64,000 nucleotides of DNA from Polyangiaceae bacterium (GTDB lineage: Bacteria > Myxococcota_A > Polyangia > Polyangiales > Polyangiaceae). The notes beneath the pieces are model-generated. The model saw only the letters and a list, made by a program, of their open reading frames with translations, was not told the DNA's origin and ran no database searches. Below, piece after piece: positions 36,397 through 45,854 of the stretch (its first letter is position 1; each line of letters starts with the position of its first letter). The stretch lies in contig JAWKRG010000014.1 of NCBI GenBank assembly GCA_041389725.1, positions 1 through 64,000 on the forward strand, in the 5' to 3' direction. The position numbers and the translations under genes are program-made.

Positions 36397-37533
36397 TCAG
36401 GGGCGAATGATGATGCTACCCACAGTGAAACTTGGACGCGCGAAGGGCTGGACTCGCGCCCGGGAAAGCGCGCTCTTGATGCAGCCCTCTGCCGCGGTCC
36501 CCGCCGCTGGTCCCGATACACTGACGCTGGAAACGCGCCCTTCCGAACCGAAGGTGAGGGTGGCGCGAGATGGCTCCTTGTGGCCCGCGACGCATGCTCG
36601 CGCACTGCCAAGCACGCTGCCGACCGCCGCCTGCACCGCGCCCGCCGAGGGCTTGTCGGGAACGTCCTGGGGGCTCGCGGCTGGTTTGAGCCCTTTCTCG
36701 TCTGGGTCCAGCTGCGGCTTCTCGGGGGGCGTAGGTGGCGCCTCTGGCGCTGCGGTCTCCACGGCAGGCGCCTCGGGCTTCGCGGCGGCGCCCGCTCCAC
36801 CGCGAGCGATCTTGGCGCCGCCCGCATTCGCGGAGGGGACTTTGGTCTCGCCCGGCAGTTGATCGATGCTCACTGCTTCTGGGTGACCGGTGCTGGGAGT
36901 GGTTGGCGCTGCCTTCGGAGCTTCCGCGGCCGGCACGGTGGGCTGCAGACTCGAGATGGCGTCTTGCGGTTGCTTGACGCGCCACACGATCGCGACGGCG
37001 ATGACCAATCCTCCGATCGCCAAGGCGCTTGCGATCCAGGGCGCCCGCGACGGTGCGGGTTTCGGCGGCGCGGGTTCGGCTGCGACTTGCGGTGCCGCTT
37101 CCACGCTCTGCGCCGCAGCGCGCGCCGCCAGGCGTCCCGCCTCGGCGCGCACACTCGACGGAATGACGGGCTGGCTCGAACGTGCGCGGCTCGCTACGGA
37201 AAGTGCGTCGCGAGCCAGTTCGTCATCGCGCTCTCGCTTTGCTTCGGCCACGCTTTGACGCGCGAGCTCGGCGAGGCTGATGGGCGGCGCTTCCGGCTCG
37301 ACGGCGGGTGCGACGCCTTCGGCAGCTGCGATGGCTTCGGCGGGCTCACCCGCTTCGGGCTCGAGCCGGGGAGGCTGCAGCAGTGCGTCGTCGGTCGCGC
37401 TGGCGTCCCCTGTCATCGCGGCTTCGATGGCCTTCGCGCGCGCTTCCCACGCCGCATCTTCCACAGCGGATTCGGGCCAGGCGGTCAGGAGCGCCTCGGC
37501 GCGCTCCGGCAAGCGATCGTGCTCGTCGCTCAT
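36397..37533 (-). CDS. membrane protein with AgmX/PglI-like C-terminus, ECF sigma partner
   Basis: 378-aa protein overlapping the ECF sigma gene by 4 bases (ATGA), the position of an anti-sigma factor. The N-terminal half is acidic and Ala-rich (ERAEALLTAWPESAVEDAAW, then AELARQSVAEAKRERDDE). One transmembrane helix lies near 170-190 (IASALAIGGLVIAVAIVW). A Pro/Ala/Lys-rich periplasmic stretch follows, then a C-terminal AgmX/PglI-like domain (VLGSARACVAGHKEPSRATL ... GCIKSALSRARVQPF). A zinc-type anti-sigma motif (HxxxCxxC) is not visible, so it may instead work by the cytoplasmic acidic part. Regulator role inferred from position. Confidence 0.8.
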   Translation of the reverse strand: MSDEHDRLPERAEALLTAWPESAVEDAAWEARAKAIEAAMTGDASATDDALLQPPRLEPEAGEPAEAIAAAEGVAPAVEPEAPPISLAELARQSVAEAKRERDDELARDALSVASRARSSQPVIPSSVRAEAGRLAARAAAQSVEAAPQVAAEPAPPKPAPSRAPWIASALAIGGLVIAVAIVWRVKQPQDAISSLQPTVPAAEAPKAAPTTPSTGHPEAVSIDQLPGETKVPSANAGGAKIARGGAGAAAKPEAPAVETAAPEAPPTPPEKPQLDPDEKGLKPAASPQDVPDKPSAGAVQAAVGSVLGSARACVAGHKEPSRATLTFGSEGRVSSVSVSGPAAGTAAEGCIKSALSRARVQPFARPSFTVGSIIIRP

Positions 37534-38120
37534 TCGTCTTCCTCCGCCACAGCGTGGCCGCTTTCGGCCATGTGCTGCTTGAGTTTGCGCCGCGCCTCGT
37601 GGATGCGCCAGGCGACGGTTCCTTCAGGGCAGCCAAGGACTTCGGCTGCTTCGGCGTGGGACATGCCGTCGATCACCACCATGACCAGAGTCGTGCGCAG
37701 GGTTTCACTCAGTGCGTCGATGCCCGCAGCCAACGCGACGGCCAACTCGCGGTCCGAAGCGGCGCTGTGGGGGTTGCCCGTCGAGGGCCGATCATCCACC
37801 AGCACGGCCTCGATGCGCGGATCGTCGGGGCTGGGACCGGCTCGTCGCGTCTTGCGCGAGCGAATGGCGTTGAGGGACAGGTTCACGGCAATTCGGTAGA
37901 TCCAAGTGAAGGGCTCGCTGCGTCCATCGAAGCGATCGAGCGCTCGATAGGCGCGGACGAAGGTCTCTTGGGCGACGTCTTCGGCTTCGGCACCATCTTT
38001 GAGCAGGTGAACGGCCAGGCGGTACACCCGCTTCTGGTGACGTCGCACCAGGACGCCAAATGCCTCCGCGTCGCCCCCACGGGCTCGGTCCACCAGCTGA
38101 CGATCGGTCTCTTGGGCCAT
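37530..38120 (-). CDS. ECF-family RNA polymerase sigma factor
   Basis: Extracytoplasmic-function sigma factor of 196 aa. Region 2 (LVRRHQKRVYRLAVHLLKDG, then AEDVAQETFVRAYRALDRF) and region 4 (SETLRTTLVMVVIDGMSHAE, then GCPEGTVAWRIHEARRKLK) are both complete, joined by an acidic/Pro linker (SPDDPRIEAVLVDD). No region 3, as usual for ECFs. It directs RNA polymerase to promoters for envelope or stress genes. The 3' end overlaps the next gene by 4 bases, the membrane protein with an AgmX-like C-terminus, its likely regulator. Divergent from the MacA-like gene with a 251-bp gap, so it might control that exporter. Confidence 0.93.
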   Translation of the reverse strand: MAQETDRQLVDRARGGDAEAFGVLVRRHQKRVYRLAVHLLKDGAEAEDVAQETFVRAYRALDRFDGRSEPFTWIYRIAVNLSLNAIRSRKTRRAGPSPDDPRIEAVLVDDRPSTGNPHSAASDRELAVALAAGIDALSETLRTTLVMVVIDGMSHAEAAEVLGCPEGTVAWRIHEARRKLKQHMAESGHAVAEEDE

Positions 38121-38371
38121 GCCCGGTCCGCAGCGAAAACGCGGGGTCGCCCTAGGGGCGAAGCAGTCGAGGAGCCACGGTAGCGCAACACTACGGTCTT
38201 GGACAATCGAGCGGCGGTCTGCCTTGGCTTCGGCTAACTGGCTGGAATCGTGCGCGAAATTTGCAGGCAGGGCGGGGTTGGCCCCGGCCCGGGCCTCGAG
38301 CCGAGCTTCCTCGCGCGGCCCGCGGTATTAGACACCCTGCCGCGGGCGTTTGGCTCGCAGCAGCTTTTCGC

Positions 38372-39664
38372 ATGGCCCAATCCGTCGAAAACGGCAGTCC
38401 TCCCGGCCTGGTGTCGGACGCGGCCCGAGATCTCAAGCGCGAGCTCGCCCGTCAGGGGGGACGCAAATGGTTGCGCCGCGGTCTGATCGTGGCGGTGCTG
38501 ATCGGAATCGTTGCCGGCGTCATGTACTGGCGACAAGCGACGGCACCACCGCCGCCACCGCGTTTCCTGACCGAGGCCCTCGAGGTGAGGGACATCGTGG
38601 AGCAGGTGCAGTCGACGGGCAGCGTGCGACCCGTCACGGAAGTGCAAGTCGGTGCGCAGGTCTCCGGCCGCGTGGTGAAGGTTCACGCCGACTTCAACAG
38701 CACGGTGAAGAAGGGCGACCTACTCGCAGAGATCGATCCCAGCTTGCTGGGCGCCCAAGTGAGTCAATCCGGCGCACAGCTCCAGGCTGCGAAGGCGAGT
38801 CTGTCGCGCGCCGAGGCTCGCTTGGCGACCGCCAAGATCACCCTGGGCCGCATGAAGAGTCTGAACAAGGAGGGCATCGCGTCTTCGGCGGAGCTGGATC
38901 AGGCGCAGGGTGACAGCGACATCGCCGTTGCCGACGTCGCTGCTGCGCGCGCACAGATCTCGCAGCTGAACGCGCAGCTGAAGAGCGCACGCACGACTCT
39001 GGCGTACACCCGCATCTACTCGCCCATCGACGGTATCGTGGTCGACCGCCAGGTGGAGCCGGGGCAGACCGTCGCGGCGAGCTTCTCTGCGCCCGTGCTC
39101 TTCGTGATCGCGCAAGATTTGAGCAAGATGCAGGTCCTGGCAGACATCGACGAAGCGGACGTCGGACGCCTCAAAGAGAAAATGAAGGCCGACGTGGTGG
39201 TCGATGCCTTCCCGGGGCAGACCTTCTCCGGCCAGGTCACGCAGATTCGCTATGCGCCCAACAACGTGCAGGGCGTGGTGACGTACTCGGCGGTGGTCGA
39301 CGTGGACAATCCCGAGCTGAAGCTGCGTCCCGGCATGACCGCGACGGTTACGGTCAAGACCAAGCAAGAGACCCAGGTGCTGGCAGTGAAGAATGCCGCC
39401 CTGCGTTTTCGGCCACTGCCGGAGATGGACGACGAGGGCAAGCCGAAGAAGGAAAAGCCACCGCCTCCCCTGGAGCACGGTCAAGGGCGAGTGTATCTCG
39501 TCAGCGGCGCCGCGGGCGCGGAGACGATCGAGCCGCGCGTGGTGAAGACCGGTTTCACCGATGGCGTCTGGACGGTGCTGGAGGACAAGACCTTGTCGCT
39601 CGGCACGCAAGTCGTCGTCGAGCAGCGCGAAGAGAAGAAGCGCAAGCGCTTCGGCGTGTTCTAG
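38372..39664 (+). CDS. MacA-like periplasmic adaptor
   Basis: Periplasmic adaptor (membrane-fusion protein) of 430 aa. A cytoplasmic lead and one transmembrane helix (LIVAVLIGIVAGVMYW, about 35-52) precede the HlyD/MacA fold: first lipoyl half EVQVGAQVSGRVVKVHADFN, coiled coil with SRAEARLATAKITLGRMKSL, second half YTRIYSPIDGIVVDRQVEPG, then beta-barrel and membrane-proximal domains. MacA adaptors link the ABC transporter to an outer-membrane channel and stimulate its ATPase. The ATG at 38372 opens a four-gene operon with an ABC ATPase and two permeases. No outer-membrane TolC-type gene is adjacent. Confidence 0.92.
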   Translation: MAQSVENGSPPGLVSDAARDLKRELARQGGRKWLRRGLIVAVLIGIVAGVMYWRQATAPPPPPRFLTEALEVRDIVEQVQSTGSVRPVTEVQVGAQVSGRVVKVHADFNSTVKKGDLLAEIDPSLLGAQVSQSGAQLQAAKASLSRAEARLATAKITLGRMKSLNKEGIASSAELDQAQGDSDIAVADVAAARAQISQLNAQLKSARTTLAYTRIYSPIDGIVVDRQVEPGQTVAASFSAPVLFVIAQDLSKMQVLADIDEADVGRLKEKMKADVVVDAFPGQTFSGQVTQIRYAPNNVQGVVTYSAVVDVDNPELKLRPGMTATVTVKTKQETQVLAVKNAALRFRPLPEMDDEGKPKKEKPPPPLEHGQGRVYLVSGAAGAETIEPRVVKTGFTDGVWTVLEDKTLSLGTQVVVEQREEKKRKRFGVF

Positions 39665-39670
39665 GCGCCC

Positions 39671-40420
39671 ATGACCGCGCTCATCGAGATCGACCAAGTC
39701 AGCAAGGACTACTCCACGGGGCCGGAAGTAGTGCACGCGCTGCGCGACGTGAGCTTCCAGATCTCACCGGGGGAGCTGGTCGCGATCGTGGGTGCCAGCG
39801 GATCGGGCAAGAGCACGTTGATGAACATCCTGGGTTGCCTCGACCGCCCCACTCGAGGTCGCTACGCCCTGGCGGGCATCGACCTGGGCGAGCGCAGCGC
39901 CGATGAGCGCGCCATCGTGCGCAACCGCATGATCGGCTTCGTTTTTCAAGGATTCAATCTGTTGCCGCGCACGAGCGCGCTGGAGAACGTCGAGCTTCCC
40001 CTCGTCTATCGCGGCGTGGGGCGGCGCGAGCGTCGGCGTCGCGCCGAGCGCGCCCTCGGCGCCGTGGGACTCGGTGATCGGATCGGGCACACGCCAGCGC
40101 AACTGTCGGGGGGACAGCAGCAGCGCGTGGCGATCGCGCGCGCCCTGGTCACCGATCCCCCGCTGCTGTTGGCGGACGAACCCACCGGCAACCTCGACTC
40201 CAAGACCAGCTACGAGGTGCTTTCGCTGCTGCAACGGCTAGCGCGCGAGATGCAGATCACCGTGCTGATCGTCACCCACGAGGCGGACATTGCGGCGTGC
40301 ACGGATCGCCAGCTCACTTTTCGTGACGGTCGCTTGGTGGAGGACGTCAGGAACACTGCCCCGCACGACGCCCTGGAACTGATGCGAGCCCTGGAGGCCC
40401 AGGGGAGCGCGGCCCAATGA
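39671..40420 (+). CDS. MacB-type ABC transporter ATPase
   Basis: Cytoplasmic ATPase subunit of 249 aa for the MacA-linked exporter. Walker A is GASGSGKST, the Q-loop follows at FVFQGFNLLP, the ABC signature is LSGGQQQRVAIAR, Walker B is LLLADEPTGNLDS and the switch His is in VTHEAD. It belongs to the MacB/LolD group that uses mechanotransmission rather than classical transport. Unlike Escherichia coli MacB, here the ATPase is a separate polypeptide. Begins 6 bp after the adaptor gene and overlaps the first permease gene by 4 bases (ATGA). Confidence 0.94.
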   Translation: MTALIEIDQVSKDYSTGPEVVHALRDVSFQISPGELVAIVGASGSGKSTLMNILGCLDRPTRGRYALAGIDLGERSADERAIVRNRMIGFVFQGFNLLPRTSALENVELPLVYRGVGRRERRRRAERALGAVGLGDRIGHTPAQLSGGQQQRVAIARALVTDPPLLLADEPTGNLDSKTSYEVLSLLQRLAREMQITVLIVTHEADIAACTDRQLTFRDGRLVEDVRNTAPHDALELMRALEAQGSAAQ

Positions 40421-41640
40421 CGCTGCTCTTGTCGGCGCTGCGTATGGCGTCCCAGGCGCTGACGCGGGCGACAGTTCGGTCTTTGCTCACCAGCCTCGGC
40501 ATCTTGATCGGGATTGCCGCAGTCGTGATCGTGACCGCCCTGGGCACGGGCGCGCGCCAGAGCGTCACCGACCAAATCGAGAGCTTGGGGTCCAACCTGA
40601 TCTTCGTCTTCTACCAACCCGTCGCCAAGAGCGGCGCGCGCGGCGCCTTGGGCAGCGGCGCGGGGCTCTCGGATCGCGATGCCGCCGCGATGCAGCGGGA
40701 AGCCACCGCCTTGGACAAGGTCACGGTCTATTCCGACGTTCGCGCGCAGGTGGTCAGCGAGTACGGCAACGCCAAGATCCAGGTCGTCGGCGCCGACGGC
40801 AACTACTTCGACGTGCGTAACTTCTCGGTGGAACGCGGACGAGTCTTCACCCCCAGCGAAGAACAGGTCAAAGCCAAGGTTTGCCTGATCGGGCAGACGG
40901 CGGTGGAGAAGCTGTTCGGCAACGTCGATCCCGTTGGACGTTTTCTGCGTGTGGGCAAGTACCCCTTCCGCGTCGTCGGGACCTTGAAGTCGAAGGGGCA
41001 GAGTCCCTTCGAAGATCAGGACGACCGCATCATCATGCCCATCGGTTCCTGGCGTGCCCGTGTCGCCGCCACGCGGGGCGACCGCGCTCAGCTGGTGATG
41101 GCGACGGCGAAGACGGCGGAGGGTGTGCCGCAAGCCGTGCGGCAGATCGACGCCATCTTGCGCCAGCGCCGCGGGTTCGACGAAGGCGAGGAGCCCGACT
41201 ATCGGATTCGAACCCAGGCCGAGTTCCAGAAGACTCAGGAGATGATCTTCGGCATTCTGACGGTCCTGCTGCTGAGCGTCGCTGCCATCTCCTTGTTCGT
41301 GGGCGGAGTCGGCGTGATGAACATCATGCTGGTGAGCGTGACCGAGCGCACGCGCGAGATCGGCATACGGATGGCGATCGGCGCCAAACGCATGGACATT
41401 CAGCTGCAGTTCTTGGCCGAATCCGTGCTGATCACCGCGACGGGTGGCACCTTGGGGGTGCTGCTGGCGGCAGTGGCGATTCACTACTTGCAGGCGCCCC
41501 TCGGTTTCGCCATGGCGCTGGATTCCCAAGCCGTGATCGTCGCCGTCGTGACCAGCCTGGTGGTCGGCCTGGCCTTCGGGTTCTGGCCCGCCTGGCGCGC
41601 GGCCAAGCTCGACCCGATCGAGGCGCTGCGCCATGAATAG
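40417..41640 (+). CDS. MacB-type permease 1
   Basis: Transmembrane permease of 407 aa with the FtsX-like layout of type VII ABC exporters: one N-terminal helix (RSLLTSLGILIGIAAVVIV), a large periplasmic domain (about 50-265), then three helices in the C-terminal FtsX domain. These start near EMIFGILTVLLLSVAAISLF, with the motif NIMLVSVTERTREIG following. The periplasmic region has MacB-like patterns (TRGDRAQLVMATAKTAEG). The gene ends with an 8-base overlap with permease 2. The two permeases are clearly paralogues and would form a heterodimer instead of the usual MacB homodimer. Confidence 0.92.
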   Translation: MTLLLSALRMASQALTRATVRSLLTSLGILIGIAAVVIVTALGTGARQSVTDQIESLGSNLIFVFYQPVAKSGARGALGSGAGLSDRDAAAMQREATALDKVTVYSDVRAQVVSEYGNAKIQVVGADGNYFDVRNFSVERGRVFTPSEEQVKAKVCLIGQTAVEKLFGNVDPVGRFLRVGKYPFRVVGTLKSKGQSPFEDQDDRIIMPIGSWRARVAATRGDRAQLVMATAKTAEGVPQAVRQIDAILRQRRGFDEGEEPDYRIRTQAEFQKTQEMIFGILTVLLLSVAAISLFVGGVGVMNIMLVSVTERTREIGIRMAIGAKRMDIQLQFLAESVLITATGGTLGVLLAAVAIHYLQAPLGFAMALDSQAVIVAVVTSLVVGLAFGFWPAWRAAKLDPIEALRHE

Positions 41641-42868
41641 CCTCGGACGTTTTTTGTGGGTGCCGGTGCTGCTCGCCCTCGGGTCCCTGCGACGCAACCT
41701 GGTACGGGCGGCGCTCACGGCATTCGGCATCCTGATTGGCGTGGCTGCGGTCACCATCGTCGTGGCGCTGGGAGAAGGCGCCCGCGACGCGGTCACGGGG
41801 CGCATCGACAGCTTGGGCGACAACGCCCTGATCGTGATCCCCCAGGACACGAGCCAGAGCGGTGCGCGCGACGACGCCGGCCTTCCGGATCTGACCGAAG
41901 CCGATGCGGAATCCCTCGCGCGGGAGGCGCCGAGCGTCGAGCGCGCCGCGCCGATGATCGCCGGCTTTTCCCAGGTCGTGTGGCGCGACGCCAACCGCCC
42001 CACGCAGATCGTGGGTACCACTCGCGACTTCCTTCGCATTCGCAGTTGGACCGTGGACAATGGCGAACTGTGGGGACCGAGCGCCGAGGCCGTAGGCGAC
42101 AAGGTCTGCGTCATCGGTCAGACCGTGCGCCTGGAGATCTTCGGCGCCGAGAGCCCCATCGGCGAAGTGATCCGCATCGGGCGCCACGCCTTTCGGGTGA
42201 TCGGCGTGCTGCCGGAGAAGGGGCAGAGCCCCTTTGGCAACGATCAGGACGACATCATCTTGATGCCGCTCCGCACCATGCGCGCGAAGATCTCACCGAC
42301 GCGGCCGGGCGGTGTGCACCGCATCTTGCTGCAAGGAACCGCGTCGACGCCGCCAAGTGTCGTCCAGCGCGACGCGACGGCGATCCTTCGTCAACGCCAC
42401 GGCCTGGCTGAAGGCGTGGAGAACGACTTTCGCATTCGCAGTCAGGAGGAGTTCCGTCAGACCCAAGAGGGCATCCTCGACGTCTTGCGGATCCTCTTGC
42501 TCAGCATCGCCACGGTGAGCCTCGTGGTCGGTGGCATCGGCGTGATGAACATCATGCTGGTCAGCGTGGCCGAACGAACGCGGGAAATTGGCGTGCGCAT
42601 GGCCATTGGCGCGCGCGAGGCGGACATCCGCGTGCAGTTCTTGGCAGAAGCAGTGCTGCTCAGCTTGGTGGGTGGCGCACTGGGCGCCGGATTGGCGGTG
42701 CTCGTGGTGCGGGCGCTGGCCAGCGCCCTGTCATGGCAGATGGGAGTCTCGCCGGTGGCCCTGGCCGTCGCGCTCGTCACGAGCACACTCGTCGGCGTGC
42801 TCTTCGGTTTCGTGCCCGCACACCGCGCCGCACGCCTCGATCCCATCTTCGCGCTACGACGCGAGTAG
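41633..42868 (+). CDS. MacB-type permease 2
   Basis: Second FtsX-type permease of 411 aa, paralogous to the previous gene. The shared order is RAALTAFGILIGVAAVTIV near the start, NIMLVSVAERTREIGVRMA after the periplasmic domain, and a final helix ending FVPAHRAARLDPIFALR. Together with the ATPase and MacA-like adaptor it completes a tripartite exporter lacking only an outer-membrane channel. Typical cargo of such systems includes macrolides, toxins, siderophores and secondary metabolites or lipoproteins; none can be assigned here. The gene converges on the S1 protein gene 16 bp away. Confidence 0.92.
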   Translation: MNSLGRFLWVPVLLALGSLRRNLVRAALTAFGILIGVAAVTIVVALGEGARDAVTGRIDSLGDNALIVIPQDTSQSGARDDAGLPDLTEADAESLAREAPSVERAAPMIAGFSQVVWRDANRPTQIVGTTRDFLRIRSWTVDNGELWGPSAEAVGDKVCVIGQTVRLEIFGAESPIGEVIRIGRHAFRVIGVLPEKGQSPFGNDQDDIILMPLRTMRAKISPTRPGGVHRILLQGTASTPPSVVQRDATAILRQRHGLAEGVENDFRIRSQEEFRQTQEGILDVLRILLLSIATVSLVVGGIGVMNIMLVSVAERTREIGVRMAIGAREADIRVQFLAEAVLLSLVGGALGAGLAVLVVRALASALSWQMGVSPVALAVALVTSTLVGVLFGFVPAHRAARLDPIFALRRE

Positions 42869-42884
42869 CAGCCTTGCGCCGATC

Positions 42885-44738
42885 TCAGGAGTCATCGCCG
42901 GAGAGGCGCTGGCGAAGGAGGTCGCCGAGGGTGCCGAAGCCACCTTCTTTTTGCAGCTGCTTGCGGTACTCGCGGTGTGCCTTCTTCTCTTCGTCGTCCT
43001 TCAGCGCGCGGATGCTGAGCTTGGGCTCGCCGCGGCGCGGATCCACGTCGATGACCTTCACCTCGAGGCGAGCACCCGCGCGGAAGTGCTTGCGCAGATC
43101 CGTGCCGCGCGAGGTTCCGGTCTGTCCCGCGGGAATGAAGCCGCGGGCAGCGCGCCCGGTGACACCCAGCACGCGCACCACCACGCCAGCGCTCTCCGCC
43201 TTCACCACCTCGACCTGAATCGAGGCGTTGCGGGCCACCTTCTGCTGCGGTTCCTCGGCGCGCTCGGGCGGCGGGGCGGGATGAAGCGCGATGCGCTTGT
43301 ACTTGTTGTCGAAGTGGTGAACGACCACTTCCACGTCTTGACCTTCCGTCAGCAGCTTGCTGGGGTGCTCGACGCGGTCGAAGGCCAGATCTGCCACGTG
43401 GATGAGACCGTCCACGCCCTGCTCGAGCGTGATGAAGGCGCCGAAGTCCTCCAGGCGAACGACCTTGCCCGTGTGACGCGAGCCGGGGCTGTACTTGGCC
43501 TTGGCCTCAGCCCAGGGGTCTTCGATCAGCGCCTTTCGGCTCAGCCAGATCTTCCCCTTCTCGTCGATCTTGGTGATCTGCACCTCGATCGCATCTCCGG
43601 GCTTCATCAAATCCGCGAGCACCGCGCGGTGGTCGTGGCTGGCCTCGGAAATGTGCACCAGCCCTTCGAGGTTCTCGGCCTCCGGAAGCGCGACGAAGGC
43701 GCCCCACTCCACCACGGTGCGCACGACGCCCTTCACCACTTGTCCTTCGGTCAGCAGGGTCAGCGCATGCTTGCGCCGCTCGTGGGCTTCCGCTTCCAGC
43801 ATGGGCCGACGAGTCACGACTACATCGCGCCCTTGGCTCTTGTACTGGACGACCTTGAACTCCATGCGCTGGCCGAGCAGGGCCGCAAAGTTCGCCTGGT
43901 TGGGATGCAAATCCATCCCCGACGCCGGAGCGAAGGCCCGCAGGCCGGCCACGTCCACCTCGACGCCGCCCTTGATCACGCCCGTGACCAGACCCTTGAT
44001 CAGGTCGCCGCTGGTCGATGCCGCCTCGACGACAGGCTTGATCTCTTCCTCGCGCAGAGGCTTGCGCGTGAGCACCACCAGGCCGCCGCGGGCGCCGTCG
44101 TTGTGCACGCGAGCGACGAATCGGTCGCCGACCTCCGGTACGAGGTCGTCGGTCTCCATCTCCTGGCGGTCGAAGATGGCCAAGGCTTTGCCGCCCAGAT
44201 CCACCATGATCGCCTCGTCCAAGACGGCGGTGACTTTGCCGAACACCTCTTCGCCGACGTGGAAGGGCGCCCGCTCGCTTGCGGGACGAGTCGCTTCGCC
44301 AGGCTTGGTGCCGCGTCGCTTCTTGCGATTGCGCTTCTTCTTCTTCTTCTTGTCGCCGGTTGGCGGACCGGCTTCTGCGCCGTCTCCGCCTTCGTTCGCA
44401 GCAGCGCCGCCCTCGGCGCCGACTCCGCTTTCGCCCGTCGCCGCGTCGCCTTCGTGAGCAACCGACGCCGCGTCGGAATCCGAGCCCGACTCGGGATTGG
44501 ATGCCGCGTCGCTGGTGTCCTCGGTCGATGCTGGCGTGGCGTCCGCCGACGCGGGATCGACACTTTCGCTCGCGGCCGCTGCAACCTCGGTGCTCCCGAC
44601 CGTCTCGGCTTCGGCACTCGCTTGCTCAGGTGAGCTTGCCGCTTCGCTGACGACCTCAGGGGCTTCGGGCGCAGCCGCGCCGAGCTCGCTCGCGGCGGGT
44701 TCACTGGGCACGGTGGGCCCTTCGGATTCGGGAGTCAT
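42885..44738 (-). CDS. multi-domain S1 RNA-binding protein
   Basis: 617-aa RNA-binding protein related to ribosomal protein S1. The first 150 residues are acidic, low-complexity (Ala/Ser/Glu-rich), then a Lys/Arg-rich patch (KKKKKKRNRKKRRG). About five S1 (OB-fold) domains follow: near 165 (GKVTAVLDEAIMVDLGGKAL), 245, 330 (GVVRTVVEWGAFVALPEAEN), 410 (GKVVRLEDFGAFITLEQG) and 490. Domains three and four match canonical S1 repeats best. It may assist translation or act in RNA turnover. The acidic N-terminus is not found in canonical S1, so it may be a second S1-like factor rather than rpsA itself. Confidence 0.88.
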   Translation of the reverse strand: MTPESEGPTVPSEPAASELGAAAPEAPEVVSEAASSPEQASAEAETVGSTEVAAAASESVDPASADATPASTEDTSDAASNPESGSDSDAASVAHEGDAATGESGVGAEGGAAANEGGDGAEAGPPTGDKKKKKKRNRKKRRGTKPGEATRPASERAPFHVGEEVFGKVTAVLDEAIMVDLGGKALAIFDRQEMETDDLVPEVGDRFVARVHNDGARGGLVVLTRKPLREEEIKPVVEAASTSGDLIKGLVTGVIKGGVEVDVAGLRAFAPASGMDLHPNQANFAALLGQRMEFKVVQYKSQGRDVVVTRRPMLEAEAHERRKHALTLLTEGQVVKGVVRTVVEWGAFVALPEAENLEGLVHISEASHDHRAVLADLMKPGDAIEVQITKIDEKGKIWLSRKALIEDPWAEAKAKYSPGSRHTGKVVRLEDFGAFITLEQGVDGLIHVADLAFDRVEHPSKLLTEGQDVEVVVHHFDNKYKRIALHPAPPPERAEEPQQKVARNASIQVEVVKAESAGVVVRVLGVTGRAARGFIPAGQTGTSRGTDLRKHFRAGARLEVKVIDVDPRRGEPKLSIRALKDDEEKKAHREYRKQLQKEGGFGTLGDLLRQRLSGDDS

Positions 44739-44949
44739 GGCAACGGGTCCGTAGAAAAAACGGGAAGGCCGTATATCGCGCCTGGTGAGGGACGCAAATA
44801 GCAGCCGTTGCTGCGGCTGGATTTACTTGCCGTCCTGGGAAAGGCGCGCAGCGGAAAGGCGCGAAAACCCTGCGCGAGACCCTGTGGGTCCTCGGGTCGC
44901 GGCAGGATTGCTCACATCGCGCGACATTCCGCCCCGGAGGGGGCGAAGC

Positions 44950-45840
44950 CTAGCGAGTGATGGGCAAGTGCCGGTTGACCCCGCCCGACCGGTCGATGCT
45001 GAGGCCATCGTCGGCGTCCGTGTTGTGGCGCGTCAGCTCTTCCACCAAGCGTTCGGCGATTTCGACGAAAGCCTTCGCGCTGGCTGAGGCGGGGGAGGCT
45101 TGGACGATCGGGGTGCCAGCGTCACCCCACTTGCGCACGTCTCCGTGCAGCGGGATCTGTCCCAAGAGCGGGGCGCGAGCCAGATCGGCGACCTTCGCAC
45201 CGCCGCCGCTGCCGAACAGCTCGTGACGCTTGTCGCAGCCGTCACAGACGAAGTAGCTCTCGTTCTCCACGACGCCTGTGATCGGGATCCCGACCTTGTG
45301 ACACATGTTCACGGCCTTGTAGACGTCCTGAAGCGCGACCTCTTGAGGTGTGGTGACGACGACGCAGCCATTGGTGCGAACCTGTTGCGCCAAGGTCAGC
45401 GCGATGTCACCGGTGCCCGGAGGAAGGTCGAGCAAGAGGTAGTCGAGCTCGCCCCAGTCCACGTCTTTCAGGAACTGAATCAGCGCGCCATGCAGCATCG
45501 GGCCTCGCCACACCACGGCAGTGGTGGGGTCTTCCAACAAGAAGCCGATGCTCATCAGCTTGATGCCAAAACGAGTCAGCGGCTGGATCTTCTGACCGTC
45601 GGAAACCGGCTGCCCGCTGATGCCGAACAAGGTTGGCACGCTGGGACCATAGAGGTCCGCATCGAGCAGTCCGACGCGGTAGCCGCTGCGCGCCAGCGCC
45701 AGAGACAGATTTGCAGCGACAGTGCTCTTACCCACGCCGCCTTTGCCGCTCATCACCAGGACGATGTTCTTGACCTGGGGCACGGGGTCGTCGGCCTCGA
45801 CCTGACGCCCACCCGCAGAGTCTTGTGCTTGCGTTGACAT
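44950..45840 (-). CDS. Mrp/NBP35-family Fe-S carrier ATPase
   Basis: P-loop ATPase of 296 aa in the Mrp/ApbC (NBP35) family, which carries and transfers Fe-S clusters. The deviant Walker A is VMSGKGGVGKSTVAANLS (about 29-46), and DLPPGTGDIALT is the switch segment. The cluster-binding CxxC is in YFVCDGCDKRHELFG. The N-terminal DUF59 (FeS_assembly_P) domain of longer Mrps is missing, so it matches the shorter ApbC type. Alone as a transcription unit, 96 bp upstream of the next gene. High-confidence family call. Confidence 0.93.
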   Translation of the reverse strand: MSTQAQDSAGGRQVEADDPVPQVKNIVLVMSGKGGVGKSTVAANLSLALARSGYRVGLLDADLYGPSVPTLFGISGQPVSDGQKIQPLTRFGIKLMSIGFLLEDPTTAVVWRGPMLHGALIQFLKDVDWGELDYLLLDLPPGTGDIALTLAQQVRTNGCVVVTTPQEVALQDVYKAVNMCHKVGIPITGVVENESYFVCDGCDKRHELFGSGGGAKVADLARAPLLGQIPLHGDVRKWGDAGTPIVQASPASASAKAFVEIAERLVEELTRHNTDADDGLSIDRSGGVNRHLPITR

Positions 45841-45854
45841 GGCGGGGGCGTAGG

